Source: Rhodobacterales bacterium (lineage in GTDB: Bacteria > Pseudomonadota > Alphaproteobacteria > Rhodobacterales > Rhodobacteraceae). Taken from it: a stretch of DNA of 64,000 nucleotides. The notes below the pieces were generated by a model that worked only from the letters and a program-made list of their open reading frames with translations, did not search any database and was not told where the DNA came from. Below, piece by piece: positions 16,792 through 26,755 of this stretch. A program made the translations under genes and the position numbers. Numbering within the stretch: the stretch's first letter is position 1; each line of letters starts with the position of its first letter. The stretch lies in assembly GCA_026400355.1 (NCBI GenBank), contig JAPLPE010000032.1, positions 1-64,000 of the forward strand. The letters run 5' to 3'.

Positions 16792-17874
16792 ATGAGTCTT
16801 GCCCCTGACATCACGGAACTGATCGCCCGGGCGCGGGCCGATCTGCGGATGGGTGTGCCGGTTGTCCTGACAGGGGAGGAGGGCAGCGCCGTGATGCTGG
16901 CTGCCGAGACGGCCACCGCGGGGCGGCTTGCTGCGTTGCGGGCGGCGGGGCCGGTGGTTCTGTCCGTGACGGAGTGGCGGGCCGAGACGTTGCGGGCGCG
17001 GGCCTATGACGGGGATCTGGCGCGGGTCGTGTTGCCGTCAGATGCGACAGTGGACTGGGTCCGGTCGATTGCAGACCCGGCAGATGATCTGCGGGTGCCG
17101 ATGAAGGGGCCGCTGCGGACATTGCGGGACGGGGATGCGGGGCTGCACCGGGCGGCGATTGCGCTGACCAAGGCCGCAAGGCTGCTACCTGCGGCGCTGG
17201 TTCTGACTGTCGCAGATGCGGCAGGGTTTGCGACCATGCATGATCTAACGGTGGTTCCGGCGGCGGGTGTCCTTGATACGTCGTCGAGCCCGCTGCACCA
17301 CATCATCTCGGCCCGGGTGCCGCTGGAGGTGTCAGAGGCGGGGCGGCTGCACATCTTCCGTCCCGATGACGGGGCCGAGGAGCATTATGCGGTTGAGATC
17401 GGCCAGCCGTCGCGGGATGCGGCGGTGCTGGCGCGGCTGCATTCGGCCTGCTTCACCGGCGATCTGCTTGGCTCGCTCAAATGCGATTGCGGTCCGCAAT
17501 TGCGGGGTGCGCTGGCACTGATGGGGGCCGAGGGGGCCGGGGTTCTGCTTTACCTCAATCAGGAGGGGCGGGGGATCGGGCTTGCCAACAAGATGCGGGC
17601 CTATTCGCTGCAGGATCAGGGGTTCGATACGGTCGAGGCGAACCACAGGCTGGGGTTCGAGGATGACGAGCGCGATTTCCGGATCGGGGCCGATATCCTG
17701 CGCAAGCTGGGGTTCCGGTCCGTCCGGCTCATGACGAATAACCCGGCCAAGGTGGCGCGTATGCAGGATTGCGGGATGGATGTAGTCGAGCGGGTGCCGC
17801 TAAAGGTAGGCCGCAACCGGCACAACGCACATTATCTGGCGACGAAGGCGGCGAAGTCGGGGCATCTGCTGTGA
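16792..17874 (+). CDS. ribA: GTP cyclohydrolase II with degenerate N-terminal domain
   Basis: The product has 360 residues. The C-terminal half (about 165-355) is GTP cyclohydrolase II: zinc cysteines in [37 protein letters not shown], and [19 protein letters not shown]. It opens GTP to make the first pyrimidine intermediate of riboflavin. The N-terminal part ([25 protein letters not shown]) looks like a DHBP synthase (RibB) fold that has lost the acidic catalytic residues, as in other alphaproteobacterial RibA proteins. Its stop overlaps the GTG start of the acetyltransferase gene. Confidence 0.9.
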   Translation: MSLAPDITELIARARADLRMGVPVVLTGEEGSAVMLAAETATAGRLAALRAAGPVVLSVTEWRAETLRARAYDGDLARVVLPSDATVDWVRSIADPADDLRVPMKGPLRTLRDGDAGLHRAAIALTKAARLLPAALVLTVADAAGFATMHDLTVVPAAGVLDTSSSPLHHIISARVPLEVSEAGRLHIFRPDDGAEEHYAVEIGQPSRDAAVLARLHSACFTGDLLGSLKCDCGPQLRGALALMGAEGAGVLLYLNQEGRGIGLANKMRAYSLQDQGFDTVEANHRLGFEDDERDFRIGADILRKLGFRSVRLMTNNPAKVARMQDCGMDVVERVPLKVGRNRHNAHYLATKAAKSGHLL

Positions 17875-18266
17875 GGATACTTGTCGATCCGTTCCCCGAT
17901 GAGGCGGAACTGGAAGCATTGATGGCCCTGGCCTGGGAGGGCGAGTCGGTCGGGGGATGGGCAAGGGTGTTGGAGCGGAGCCTTGTCCACGTCGGCGCCT
18001 ATGAGGATGACCGGCTGGTCGGGTTCGTGAACGTCGCCTGGGACGGAGGGGCGCATGCGTTCCTTTCGGATACCACGGTTGCGCCGGATTTTCAGAGAGC
18101 CAGGCTGGGGCGCCGGATTGTTGGCGTGGCCGTGGAAACGGCGCGTGCGCGTGGCGCGCGCTGGTTACATGTGGATTTTGAAGAGAGGTTGTCCGGTTTC
18201 TATGCAGGCTGCGGGTTCCGGCCGACCGCAGCGGGGCTTATTGACCTGACGGGGGCCCGGGAATGA
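17871..18266 (+). CDS. GNAT-family N-acetyltransferase
   Basis: The product has 131 residues from a GTG at 17871 that overlaps the ribA stop (GTGA), indicating coupling. The GNAT core is visible: [20 protein letters not shown] (beta strands 2-4), [20 protein letters not shown] (acetyl-CoA pyrophosphate loop, here QRARLG) and [10 protein letters not shown] near the C-terminus. The acceptor substrate is unknown. The next gene starts four bases before its stop, so ribA, this gene and the L,D-transpeptidase-like gene form one transcript. Confidence 0.85.
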   Translation: MRILVDPFPDEAELEALMALAWEGESVGGWARVLERSLVHVGAYEDDRLVGFVNVAWDGGAHAFLSDTTVAPDFQRARLGRRIVGVAVETARARGARWLHVDFEERLSGFYAGCGFRPTAAGLIDLTGARE

Positions 18267-18757
18267 CGCCGTCCGATCTTGTCGTCACGCCAACCGGATT
18301 GCGGTTCATGGGGCGGCATTTTCCCTGCAGCATCGGGCGAAACGGGGTGACGGACCGCAAGCGTGAGGGGGATGGATGTACGCCGCGCGGGGTGCATGGG
18401 ATCATCGGGATGCTCTACCGGCCCGACCGGATGGCGCGGCCTGCGGACTGGGCCTTGGTGATCGGGCCGGGAGATCTGTGGTCGGATGATCCGGGGGACG
18501 AGGACTATAACCTCATGGTGCGTGCGCCCTATGGCCAGAGTCACGAGAAACTGCGCCGGGCGGACCCGCTCTATGATCTGGTGATCCTGACCGACTGGAA
18601 CTGGCCGCGGGCGGTGCGGGGGCATGGGTCGGCGATATTCATCCACCAATGGCGGCGGCCGGGGTATCCGACGGCGGGGTGTGTGGGCCTGCCCCGCACC
18701 GCGCTGAAATGGATCGCGCCCCGTATCCGGTACGGGACGCGACTGATCGTTCTGTAG
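18263..18757 (+). CDS. L,D-transpeptidase (YkuD-fold) family protein
   Basis: The product has 164 residues. The C-terminal catalytic signature of YkuD enzymes is present: the His in HGSAIFIHQW and the nucleophile Cys in YPTAGCVGLP. The N-terminal half includes the family's RKREGDGCTPRGVHGI, the usual 'G.T..G.f' segment. L,D-transpeptidases make 3-3 crosslinks or attach lipoproteins in the periplasm, yet no signal peptide or lipobox is visible, so export is unexplained; a cytoplasmic role on small substrates is possible. It overlaps the GNAT gene by four bases. Confidence 0.82.
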   Translation: MTPSDLVVTPTGLRFMGRHFPCSIGRNGVTDRKREGDGCTPRGVHGIIGMLYRPDRMARPADWALVIGPGDLWSDDPGDEDYNLMVRAPYGQSHEKLRRADPLYDLVILTDWNWPRAVRGHGSAIFIHQWRRPGYPTAGCVGLPRTALKWIAPRIRYGTRLIVL

Positions 18758-18769
18758 GACCGGCTGACC

Positions 18770-19813
18770 TCAGACGAAGATGAAGTCAGATGCCGTCAGT
18801 TCATTGCGCGTCGTATCTTCGAGACGGAGCGTGGAGCCGTTGGCGAAAGTGATGAGCTGATCGTCGCCTCCGCCGACTGTCGTCGTTGCGGCCATGAGTG
18901 CGGAGAAGGACGAAAAGCCGAGCGAGGTCGAAATCTCGATGGCGTCAGAGCCGCCGAAATCCTCGATTACGTCGGCACCGGCGGTAAAGACGAACCTGTC
19001 ACTGCCGGCGCCGCCGGTCAGAGTGTCGTTGTCGGCCCCGCCGGACAGGAGGTCATTGCCCCGGCCGCCGGTGAGGTCGTCCGTGCCGGCGTCACCTTGG
19101 AGGGAATCGGCGCCGTCGCCACCGTAAAGATCATCGTTGTCGTTTCCGCCGAATAGCCTGTCAGAGCCTCCGCCACCGGTGATGTCGTCAATGCCGTCGC
19201 CACCATTCACGGTGTCGTTGCCCGTACCGCCATAAAGGTCATCATTGCCGCCAAGGCCGTTGATGACGTCGTTCCCGCCAAGACCGGAGATATCGTCGAC
19301 GCCGTTGGTTCCATTCAGCGTGTCGTTGCCCTGTGTGGGGATGTCCGCCGATGGCGGGGGCGGCGGAGGAGGAGGCGGCGGCGGGGCGGCGGAAAACCCG
19401 AACATCGCCACGTTGAGTCCGCTGATGGCGAAATCTTCGAGCAGGACGGAGTTGCCGTTGCCGAAGTCGATCAGCGTATCATCGCCGCCATCAACCGCAC
19501 GCGCCAATGACAGGATATCAGCAAAGTCATCCACCCCAAGGGAGGGCGACAAGGAGATCACATCCCCGGCGCGGAAGAATTCGATGCTGTCGTGGCCGGA
19601 CCCGACAATGAAAGTGTCGTTGCCATCACCGCCGACCAGGTCGTCATTGCCAGCCCCCCCGTCCAGTGTGTCGTCTCCGGCGCCGCCATACAGGTCATCG
19701 TTGCCGTTGCCGCCAAAAAGCCGGTCATTGCCGCCACGACCGTAGATATCGTCAGTGCCGCGCGATCCGGTCAGCGTGTCGTTGCCGTTCGTTCCATTCA
19801 CATCAAGTGCCAT
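18770..19813 (-). CDS. RTX (hemolysin-type calcium-binding) repeat protein
   Basis: The product has 347 residues. Two blocks of GGxGxDxLx nonapeptides (about residues 7-75 and 165-285) are each followed by a beta region of the type FVFTAGADVIEDFGGSD, which caps RTX rolls. A run of 11 prolines (about 144-154) joins the two halves, so the protein looks like a duplicated module. Such proteins bind calcium outside the cell and leave through a type I secretion system using an uncleaved C-terminal signal; here the end is LTASDFIFV, with the usual hydrophobic residues. No ABC transporter or adaptor is nearby and no enzymatic domain is present. Confidence 0.87.
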   Translation of the reverse strand: MALDVNGTNGNDTLTGSRGTDDIYGRGGNDRLFGGNGNDDLYGGAGDDTLDGGAGNDDLVGGDGNDTFIVGSGHDSIEFFRAGDVISLSPSLGVDDFADILSLARAVDGGDDTLIDFGNGNSVLLEDFAISGLNVAMFGFSAAPPPPPPPPPPPSADIPTQGNDTLNGTNGVDDISGLGGNDVINGLGGNDDLYGGTGNDTVNGGDGIDDITGGGGSDRLFGGNDNDDLYGGDGADSLQGDAGTDDLTGGRGNDLLSGGADNDTLTGGAGSDRFVFTAGADVIEDFGGSDAIEISTSLGFSSFSALMAATTTVGGGDDQLITFANGSTLRLEDTTRNELTASDFIFV

Positions 19814-19945
19814 GTCTTACCTCTATCTGGTTTGCCCGCGGACGTGATTGTCTCCCCAACTGCGGGAAGAAATGGGGGGCGGAACTTGTTCAGGAAGTTG
19901 GCCTGCACATATACCGGTGATCGTTTTTCCTGATCGCGGTGTCAG

Positions 19946-20881
19946 ATGCCTTATCCGGTGAAGCCATCTTTACGGCAGCTTTCGGCGCTTCTGGCGGTGA
20001 TCGACACGGGGTCTTTTCGAAAGGCGGGGGTCATGCTTGGCATGGGTCAGCCAGCCCTGAGCGCGCAGGTCAGTGCGCTTGAGGCGCAGTTGGGCGTGCC
20101 GCTTCTTGAGCGAAGGTCCACCGGGGTGATTCCCACCGCCGAGGGCCGCGCAGTGGCGGCCATTGCGCGCGAAGCGATAGATGCCGTCCAGCGGATCGTC
20201 GAAAGGGGGCGCGCCGCCGGACCCGAGGCAAGGACGGGCCAGCAGCGCTATGTGATTCTGCGGATGGGTGTCAGTGCTTCGGTCGGGCCCTACCTTTTGC
20301 CCTATGCATCCTCGATCCTGCGCGAAAGAGCGCCCGGATTGCAACTTGTGGTGCGCGAAGGCACGACCGACGGCCTTGCTGATGGTTTGCGTGACGGCCA
20401 GTATGACATGATCCTGACGCAGTTGCCGCTGCGTGGACCGGGGCTGGTGTCGCTTGCAGTCTTTGAGGAACCGATCCTTCTTATGATGTCGGTGGATCAT
20501 GATCTGGCGTCTGAAGAGTCGATCTGGCCCGAGAGGTTGAAAGACGAAACGATCCTGACGCTGGGTCCGGGGTTTGCGTTGTCCCGTCAGGCCGAGCGTC
20601 TGGTCGGGGATACCGGGGCAGTATTGTCGGACACCTATGAGGGCAGCAGCATGGATGCCCTCCGGATGATGTGCGCCGTCGGTCAGGGTATCGCGCTGGC
20701 ACCGATGCTTTATGCGATGTCTGAGGTCAGGACGGATGCAAGGGTGGTGACGCGGCCGCTGGCGGGGAAAAGACTGTCGCGGACGCTGGCGCTGACGTGG
20801 CGCAAGACGCAAGGGACGCCCCCCGAGGCTGCCGTTCTTGCAAGTGCGCTGACCAAGGCGGCACAACAAGCACGGCCGTGA
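19946..20881 (+). CDS. LysR-family transcriptional regulator
   Basis: The product has 311 residues. The N-terminal winged HTH (about 8-68) has LRQLSALLAVIDTGSFRKAG, MGQPALSAQVSALEAQLGVPLLER. The remainder is the two-lobed periplasmic-binding-like effector domain. The second half has the OxyR-like arrangement (segment MSVDHDLASEE, then GSSMDALRMMCAVGQGIAL), but the sensing cysteine pair of OxyR is not evident: only one Cys (MMCAVG) lies in that segment, so peroxide sensing is not claimed. It is divergent from the RTX gene by about 130 bp, a usual LysR target arrangement, and convergent with the YggS gene. Confidence 0.88.
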   Translation: MPYPVKPSLRQLSALLAVIDTGSFRKAGVMLGMGQPALSAQVSALEAQLGVPLLERRSTGVIPTAEGRAVAAIAREAIDAVQRIVERGRAAGPEARTGQQRYVILRMGVSASVGPYLLPYASSILRERAPGLQLVVREGTTDGLADGLRDGQYDMILTQLPLRGPGLVSLAVFEEPILLMMSVDHDLASEESIWPERLKDETILTLGPGFALSRQAERLVGDTGAVLSDTYEGSSMDALRMMCAVGQGIALAPMLYAMSEVRTDARVVTRPLAGKRLSRTLALTWRKTQGTPPEAAVLASALTKAAQQARP

Positions 20882-20892
20882 AGCGGGGCGCT

Positions 20893-21549
20893 TCAGGGGG
20901 CCGGAGTCCGTTCCCCGAAGATCGCCGAACCCACCCGGACATGCGTCGCGCCTGCGGCGATGGCCGCTTCGAAATCGCCGCTCATGCCCATGGAGAGGCC
21001 GGACAGGCCGTTGCGGGCGGCGATATCGGCCAGAAGCCGGAAATGCGGAACGGGATCTTGGCCGTCGGGCGGGATGCACATGAGGCCGAGAAGCGGCAGG
21101 CCAATGGCGCGGGTTTGCGCGATGAAGCTGTCGGCGTCTTCGGGCAGGCAACCGGCTTTCTGCGGTTCCGCGCCTGTATTCACCTGAATGAAGACGGACG
21201 GGCTTGCCCCGCGTTCCTGCGCCAGACGGGCCAGCGTTTCAGCCAGTTTAGGGCGGTCAAGCGTCTGGATGCAGTCAAACAGTTCGACAGCGGCGCGGGC
21301 CTTGTTCGTCTGCAGCGGGCCGATCAGGTGCAGATCGACCTTGCCGAACCTGTCCTGCAGGGCGGGCCATTTGCCCGCTGCCTCTTGTACCCGATTCTCT
21401 CCAAAGCAGCGGTGACCGGATTCAAGAACAGCGATGACCCGTTCGAGTGGCTGCACCTTGGAGACCGCAATCAGGCGGACGGAGGCGGACGTGCGGCCCG
21501 CCGCCAGCGTGGCTGCGGAGATTCTGCCGGTGATTTCATGCAGTCCCAA
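20893..21549 (-). CDS. YggS-family PLP homeostasis protein
   Basis: The product has 218 residues with the PLPHP/YggS (alanine-racemase N-terminal fold) pattern: cofactor Lys31 in RLIAVSKVQP, FGENRVQE, HLIGPLQTNKA, and C-terminal LSMGMSGDFEAAIAAGATHVRVGSAIFGER. The protein binds PLP without known catalysis and balances vitamin B6 and amino acid pools. It converges on the LysR gene, and its 5' side faces the porin promoter region. Confidence 0.93.
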   Translation of the reverse strand: MGLHEITGRISAATLAAGRTSASVRLIAVSKVQPLERVIAVLESGHRCFGENRVQEAAGKWPALQDRFGKVDLHLIGPLQTNKARAAVELFDCIQTLDRPKLAETLARLAQERGASPSVFIQVNTGAEPQKAGCLPEDADSFIAQTRAIGLPLLGLMCIPPDGQDPVPHFRLLADIAARNGLSGLSMGMSGDFEAAIAAGATHVRVGSAIFGERTPAP

Positions 21550-21715
21550 GAGGCTGTCTCCTTCGCTTGCGTCAGGTACGTACCGGGTGTTGCTGCAGGT
21601 GCAGTTGCCCGGATTTTGCCATTATTTCCAGCCTCTCGTCACCTGTGTGGCCATGTTGCATCATTTTGGCGGCTGCCTTGCCCGGTTGGACCAAATCGCT
21701 TGAGTGTACACCCGG

Positions 21716-21743
21716 TTGAGCGCAAATACGGGAACAATGCTAG
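21716..21743 (+). promoter_or_regulatory. Possible sigma70-type promoter of the porin gene
   Basis: TTGAGC (21716-21721) and TGCTAG (21738-21743), 16 bases apart, lie about 45 bases before the porin ATG. The -10 match is weak, which is common in Rhodobacterales. This is a pattern match only. Confidence 0.35.
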
Positions 21744-21785
21744 TTGCACTGGCATTCTTGAGAATGCAAAACACGAGGGAATATC

Positions 21786-23039
21786 ATGAAACGCATCCTT
21801 CTTGCCTCGGTCGCTACGGTCGCCTTCGCTGGTGCCGCTGCTGCCGAAGTTACCTTCGGTGCTGATGCCACCCTGGGCTTTAACAACTCGGAAGTTGGTG
21901 ACAACTTCGGGTTCTACTGGTCTGCAGACCTGAACCTGGGCTTCAATAGCGAGCTTGACAATGGTCTGACCGCTGGCGGCTCGCTGACGATCGAACTGTC
22001 GAACGACAACCTGGGCCAGACGCTCGAAACCGGTGATTTCGAGTTCTACATCGTCTCGGATAACTCTGGTCTGTACTTCGGTGACACCGCTTTCGCTGCT
22101 GAAACCCAGTGGGGCTTTGCCGGTTCGCTGATCGCCGACGTGTTCTCTGAGCAGGACAACGAAGTCGTTCTGCGCGGCGATTATACATTCGGCGACAACT
22201 CCTTCTCGCTGTCGGGTAACCTTGCTGACGGTGCTGAAGATTTCCAGGTACCGGCTACCGATACCGAGCCCGGTTCGCTTCGCGCCGGTAACGTCCGCGC
22301 CCCTGACTTTATCGACCAGCTGTCGTTCGGTGCGTCGGGCCAGTACGCAGCGTTCACCTACTCGTTCGCGTATCAGGAAGAATCGGCTGCATTCTGCGCA
22401 ACCGGGGAAGATTCCGGGTTCGATGATGCGGACGGTAATCCGATCCTCTGCGAAAACAACTCGGTTCCGCAAGATCAGGGCGTGTACAGTGCGTACGACG
22501 ACTTCAACACCTCGAACGTCTGGGGTGCTACTGTCGGTACGGTCTTCTCGGGCTTCAACATCGATCTGGCCTACGTGCAGAACATCAGCACCGACCAGAA
22601 CAACCTCGGTATCGCCGTCGGCTATACCATCGGTGATCTGCAACTGGACGCCTACTACTCGATCAACAACAACCCCAACCTGCCGGAATACAATGATTTC
22701 GGCGACAACTGGGGTGTCGCGGCTGCGTATGAGTCGGGCGCTATCCTGGTCGAAGCCAGCTATGAAACCGACCAGTTCGCTGATGAAGACTGGGGCATCG
22801 ACGCTGCCTACGACATTGGCAATGGCTTTATCGTTGCTGCTGGTGTGGACGACAACGGTGACAGCTACTACGTCGCTGGTCTGATCGACCTCGCCGGTGA
22901 AGACGATCTCGGCGCTTCGGTTGGCATCTCCTACGCTGTTGACGATAGCTATGACCCGGCTGAAGACGCGGGCGACGACGAAATCGGCAAGTTCGACCTG
23001 CAGGAAGGTCTGACCGCCGAAGTGACCTTCAACTTCTGA
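21786..23039 (+). CDS. Rhodobacter-type outer-membrane porin
   Basis: The product has 417 residues. A signal peptide (MKRILLASVATVAFAGAAAAE) is followed by alternating aromatic/hydrophobic beta strands, with acidic loops rich in D, E and N and a terminal Phe (TAEVTFNF), the signal for BAM insertion. The start VTFGADATLGFNNS and the periodic pattern are those of general 16-stranded porins. Two Cys (FCATG and LCENN) about 18 residues apart may form a loop disulfide. GAGGGAATATC precedes the ATG. Codon use is simpler and less GC-rich than in neighbours, as expected for a very highly expressed gene. A strong terminator follows. Confidence 0.93.
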   Translation: MKRILLASVATVAFAGAAAAEVTFGADATLGFNNSEVGDNFGFYWSADLNLGFNSELDNGLTAGGSLTIELSNDNLGQTLETGDFEFYIVSDNSGLYFGDTAFAAETQWGFAGSLIADVFSEQDNEVVLRGDYTFGDNSFSLSGNLADGAEDFQVPATDTEPGSLRAGNVRAPDFIDQLSFGASGQYAAFTYSFAYQEESAAFCATGEDSGFDDADGNPILCENNSVPQDQGVYSAYDDFNTSNVWGATVGTVFSGFNIDLAYVQNISTDQNNLGIAVGYTIGDLQLDAYYSINNNPNLPEYNDFGDNWGVAAAYESGAILVEASYETDQFADEDWGIDAAYDIGNGFIVAAGVDDNGDSYYVAGLIDLAGEDDLGASVGISYAVDDSYDPAEDAGDDEIGKFDLQEGLTAEVTFNF

Positions 23040-23064
23040 TCCTGACGGATCTGGAGAGAAGCGG

Positions 23065-23095
23065 GAGCGGCCCTTTGGGGCCGCTCTTTGCTTTT
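23065..23095 (+). terminator. Rho-independent terminator after the porin gene
   Basis: Stem GAGCGGCCC / GGGCCGCTC with a short TTT-type loop, then TTTGCTTTT. It lies 26 bases after the porin stop. Confidence 0.85.
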
Positions 23096-23203
23096 GGGGG
23101 TCGGCGTGAAAGAGGCAGTGGCCCTTGCGTCCCGGCCCTGGGGCCTTGTGAGCCTTGGGGGGCTTCGTTACACAGGAGCGCAACTGCCGGATCCCTTGGG
23201 GGA

Positions 23204-23641
23204 ATGACTTTGACCCTGACTAACAGCATCTTTCGCACAACCCTGACCGTGGCGGCGATTGCCCTGCTTGCCGTCCTGAGCGGATGTGGCGGAGGCAGCG
23301 GGCCGAATGCGACGACAGAAGCGACGCGGGCCCGCGGGGCAGAGACGGTCGCGGTGAACCGGTACCTGTGGTATGCGTCGCTTGAGATTCTGGACTTTCT
23401 TCCGATCGAATCCGCCGATCCCTTTACCGGCGTGATCGTGACCGGTTTTGGCACGCCGCCGGGCGGATCTACCGCCTACCGGGCCACAATCTATGTGAAG
23501 GACCCGGCACTTGACGCGCGGTCGCTGAATGTGTCGCTTTCGACGCGCAATGGCCCTGCGTCTTTCGAGACATCGAAGGCGATCGAAGATGCGATCCTGT
23601 CGCGGGCGCGGCAGTTGCGGATGCAGGATCGCGGACTCTAG
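23204..23641 (+). CDS. DUF3576-family lipoprotein
   Basis: The product has 145 residues from the ATG at 23204. A lipoprotein signal with lipobox LSGC lies at about residues 23-26, followed by a Gly/Ser linker. The conserved domain has [30 protein letters not shown] and a C-terminal [21 protein letters not shown], ending with a helix of Arg-rich character. This domain of unknown function is common in Rhodobacterales and Rhizobiales, usually next to leuS-lptE-holA exactly as here. A role in the outer membrane alongside LptE-dependent LPS export is an inference from neighbourhood only. A longer start at 23075 would run through the porin terminator and is rejected. Confidence 0.85.
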   Translation: MTLTLTNSIFRTTLTVAAIALLAVLSGCGGGSGPNATTEATRARGAETVAVNRYLWYASLEILDFLPIESADPFTGVIVTGFGTPPGGSTAYRATIYVKDPALDARSLNVSLSTRNGPASFETSKAIEDAILSRARQLRMQDRGL

Positions 23642-23711
23642 CCTCTGCCGATGGGGCAGGGTAACGCCACCCTTCGCAGCACCAGACCACCCTTTCCAAG
23701 GACCAAGACGC

Positions 23712-26261
23712 ATGTCCCGCACCATCGCATCCGAGATTGAACCGAAGTGGCAGGCCGCCTGGGACGAGGCGGGCACGTTCCGTGCCAGCCGGTCGGGGGA
23801 CAAGCCCAAGTACTATGTGCTTGAGATGTTTCCCTATCCGTCGGGGCGCATCCACATGGGTCATGTGCGCAACTACACGATGGGCGACGTGATCGCGCGC
23901 TTCAAGATTGCGACCGGGCACAATGTGTTGCATCCGATGGGCTGGGACGCGTTCGGCATGCCGGCCGAGAATGCCGCGATGGCCAGCGGTGGGCACCCCA
24001 AGGACTGGACCTACCAGAACATCGCGGACATGCGGGCACAGATGAAGCCGCTGGGCCTGTCGATTGACTGGAGCCGCGAATTCGCGACCTGCGACCCGGA
24101 ATACTACGGGCAGCAGCAGGCGCTGTTCATCGACATGCTGGCGGCGGGGCTTGTCTATCGACGGAATGCGGTGGTCAACTGGGACCCGGTCGACATGACG
24201 GTGCTGGCCAACGAACAGGTGATCGACGGCAAGGGCTGGCGGTCTGGCGCGGATGTGGAACGGCGCGAGCTGACGCAGTGGTTCTTCAAGATCTCGGCCT
24301 ATTCCGAGGAACTCCTGACGGCGATCGATTCGCTCGACAACTGGCCGGCCAAGGTCAAGCTGATGCAGGCGAACTGGATCGGCAAGTCGCGCGGTTTGCA
24401 GTTTGCCTGGGACGTGATTGACGGGCCCGCAGGGCATAGCCAAATCGAGGTGTATACGACGCGGCCCGATACGCTGATGGGCGCCAGTTTCGTCGGCATT
24501 TCGCCAGATCATCCGCTGGCCAAGCTGCTTGAGGCGGAACGCGCCGATGTCGCGGCGTTCTGCGTCGAGGCGCGCAAGGGCGGGACTACGGAGGAGGCCA
24601 TCGAGAAGGGCGAGAAGCTGGGGTTCGACACGGGGCTGCGGGTGCGGCATCCGTTTGATCCGGCTTGGGAACTCCCGGTCTGTATCGCGAACTTCATCCT
24701 GATGGATTACGGCACCGGGGCGATCTTTGGCTGCCCGGCGCATGACCAGCGCGACTTTGATTTTGCGACCAAGTATGGCCTCCCGGTTCCGCCGGTGTTT
24801 GTGGCCGTGGGCGCTGAGGAATCGCCACTGCGCGAGGCCTTTGTGCCGCCCAAGACCGAGGCTGTGCGCTATATACGTGGGTTCGCCGGTGCCGAGGTGC
24901 AGACCGGGGCTGCAGCTGTAGATGCCGCCATTGACCATTGCGTGGCGCAAGGCGTGGGCACGGGTGTGACCAAGTTCCGCCTGCGCGACTGGGGTCTGTC
25001 GCGGCAGCGGTACTGGGGTTGCCCGATTCCGGTGGTGCATTGCGAAGACTGCGGTGTCGTGCCGGAGAAGAAGGAAAACCTGCCGATCCGCCTGCCCGAT
25101 GATGTGACGTTCGACATCCCCGGCAACCCGCTTGACCGGCATCCGACGTGGCGCAACTGTGCCTGCCCGTCCTGTGGCAAGCCCGCGCGGCGCGAGACGG
25201 ATACGATGGATACGTTCGTTGATTCGAGCTGGTATTATGCCCGGTTCACGGCGCCCCATGCGGTAACGCCGACGGTGATGGAAGATGCCGAATACTGGAT
25301 GAACGTGGACCAGTATATCGGCGGGATCGAACATGCGATTCTGCACCTGCTGTATTCCCGGTTCTTTGCCCGGGCGATGCAGATCACGGGGCACCTGCCG
25401 CAGAAGGCGATCGAGCCGTTTGATGCGCTGTTCACGCAGGGCATGGTGACGCATGAAATCTATATGACACGGGATGAGAACGGGCGGCCCATCTACCATT
25501 TCCCCGAGGATGTGGAGAACGGCGCGCTGAAGGCGACGGGCGAGAAGGTCGACATCATCCCTTCGGCCAAGATGTCGAAGTCCAAGAAGAACGTGGTAGA
25601 CCCGGTCAGCATCGTGACGACCTACGGGGCCGACACCGCGCGGTGGTTCGTGCTGTCCGACAGCCCGCCGGAACGGGATGTGGAATGGACGGCCTCGGGG
25701 GCCGAAGCGGCGGCAAAGCATCTGGCGCGTGTTCTGCGGATTGCGGGCGATGTGGCGGCGATGGCCGATACCGGCCCCACGGCCGAGGATACGGACCTGC
25801 TGCGGGCGATGCACAAGACAATCCATGAGGTCACGCAGGGCGTGGAGTCGTTCGGCTTCAACGCGGCGATTGCGCGGCTTTATGCGTTCACCAATACGCT
25901 GGGGCGGTCGGGTGCCGGGGCTGCGGCCAAGCGGCAGGCGACGCTGGCGCTGGCGCAACTGATGGCGCCGATGACGCCGCATCTGTCCGAAGAGATCTGG
26001 GCGATGCTGGGCGGTCAGGGTCTGATCGCCGTGGCGCCCTGGCCCAAGGCAGACGCGGCCATGCTGATCGATGACACGGTGACCCTGCCGATTCAGATCA
26101 ACGGAAAGCGGCGGTCCGAGATCACGGTGCCGAAGGACATGGCGGTGGCCAAGATCGAATTGCTCGTGCTGGCCGATGAGGCCGTTGTGCGGTCGCTGGA
26201 TGGTGCCGCACTGAAGAAGCTGATCGTGGTGCCGGGCCGAATCGTCAATGTTGTCATCTGA
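23712..26261 (+). CDS. leuS: Leucyl-tRNA synthetase
   Basis: The product has 849 residues. The class Ia signatures are present: HIGH variant HMGH in [15 protein letters not shown] near residue 50 and KMSKS in [10 protein letters not shown] near residue 620. The CP1 editing domain lies between (threonine-rich [13 protein letters not shown]). The zinc-type insert [18 protein letters not shown] precedes the C-terminal half, and an anticodon-binding helical domain with a C-terminal ubiquitin-like extension closes the protein. The start at [13 protein letters not shown] fits the family; in-frame starts upstream lie in the preceding gene. lptE starts 14 bases before the leuS stop, so the two are translationally linked. 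Confidence 0.97.
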   Translation: MSRTIASEIEPKWQAAWDEAGTFRASRSGDKPKYYVLEMFPYPSGRIHMGHVRNYTMGDVIARFKIATGHNVLHPMGWDAFGMPAENAAMASGGHPKDWTYQNIADMRAQMKPLGLSIDWSREFATCDPEYYGQQQALFIDMLAAGLVYRRNAVVNWDPVDMTVLANEQVIDGKGWRSGADVERRELTQWFFKISAYSEELLTAIDSLDNWPAKVKLMQANWIGKSRGLQFAWDVIDGPAGHSQIEVYTTRPDTLMGASFVGISPDHPLAKLLEAERADVAAFCVEARKGGTTEEAIEKGEKLGFDTGLRVRHPFDPAWELPVCIANFILMDYGTGAIFGCPAHDQRDFDFATKYGLPVPPVFVAVGAEESPLREAFVPPKTEAVRYIRGFAGAEVQTGAAAVDAAIDHCVAQGVGTGVTKFRLRDWGLSRQRYWGCPIPVVHCEDCGVVPEKKENLPIRLPDDVTFDIPGNPLDRHPTWRNCACPSCGKPARRETDTMDTFVDSSWYYARFTAPHAVTPTVMEDAEYWMNVDQYIGGIEHAILHLLYSRFFARAMQITGHLPQKAIEPFDALFTQGMVTHEIYMTRDENGRPIYHFPEDVENGALKATGEKVDIIPSAKMSKSKKNVVDPVSIVTTYGADTARWFVLSDSPPERDVEWTASGAEAAAKHLARVLRIAGDVAAMADTGPTAEDTDLLRAMHKTIHEVTQGVESFGFNAAIARLYAFTNTLGRSGAGAAAKRQATLALAQLMAPMTPHLSEEIWAMLGGQGLIAVAPWPKADAAMLIDDTVTLPIQINGKRRSEITVPKDMAVAKIELLVLADEAVVRSLDGAALKKLIVVPGRIVNVVI

Positions 26262-26751
26262 CCGGCAGCGCCCTGCCCTGTTCCGCTTGGCAGCAGTCGT
26301 GGCCCTGCTGGCGGCGAGCGGGTGCGGGTTCACGCCGGTCTATGCGCCCGGAGGGGCGGCGCTGGCACTGCGGGGGACAGTCGATGTGGCGGCGGATGAT
26401 ACGCCGTTTGATTACCGCCTGCGGACGACGCTGGAGGACCGGCTGGGGCCGGCCAAGACGCCGGTCTATGTGCTGACGGTCGAGACTTCAGTCGAGGAGG
26501 TGGAGGCCGCGATCACGCCTGACGGATCGATCACGCGGTTCAACCTGCCGGGCGAGGCGCAGTGGACGCTGACGAACGCCGTAACGGGCGCAGAACTGGC
26601 CACAGGCGCCGTGGACAGCTTTACGGCCTACTCTACAACCGGAACGACCGTGGCGACGCGTACGGCCGAGCAGGACGCGCTGGACAGGCTGGCGATCACA
26701 CTGGCTGATCTGATCGTGGCGCGGCTCATCGTGGTCAGTCAGGACTTGTGA
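26248..26751 (+). CDS. lptE: LPS-assembly lipoprotein LptE
   Basis: The product has 167 residues. The lipobox AASGC and the family-typical [14 protein letters not shown] follow a short signal sequence. The rest is small, mixed alpha/beta, ending in a helix [21 protein letters not shown], matching LptE. LptE plugs the LptD barrel and guides LPS to the cell surface. The ATG at 26248 lies inside the end of leuS; a TTG at 26251 is an alternative. It leads directly into holA, an arrangement (leuS-lptE-holA) seen across proteobacteria. Confidence 0.9.
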   Translation: MLSSDRQRPALFRLAAVVALLAASGCGFTPVYAPGGAALALRGTVDVAADDTPFDYRLRTTLEDRLGPAKTPVYVLTVETSVEEVEAAITPDGSITRFNLPGEAQWTLTNAVTGAELATGAVDSFTAYSTTGTTVATRTAEQDALDRLAITLADLIVARLIVVSQDL

Positions 26752-26755
26752 TGCG

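Noticed and set aside
19001-19800. Possible CRISPR-like regular repeats
   Set aside because: The periodic sequence is the coding DNA of RTX nonapeptides (about 27-bp period) with no identical direct repeats and spacers.
21639-23183. 514-codon minus-strand open frame opposite the porin gene
   Set aside because: The porin has a signal peptide, beta-strand pattern and terminal Phe; the antisense frame also crosses the porin terminator.
23469-26333. 954-codon minus-strand open frame opposite leuS
   Set aside because: Shadow of leuS, which has HIGH and KMSKS motifs and a standard length; the antisense product is Arg/His/Pro-rich without a domain.
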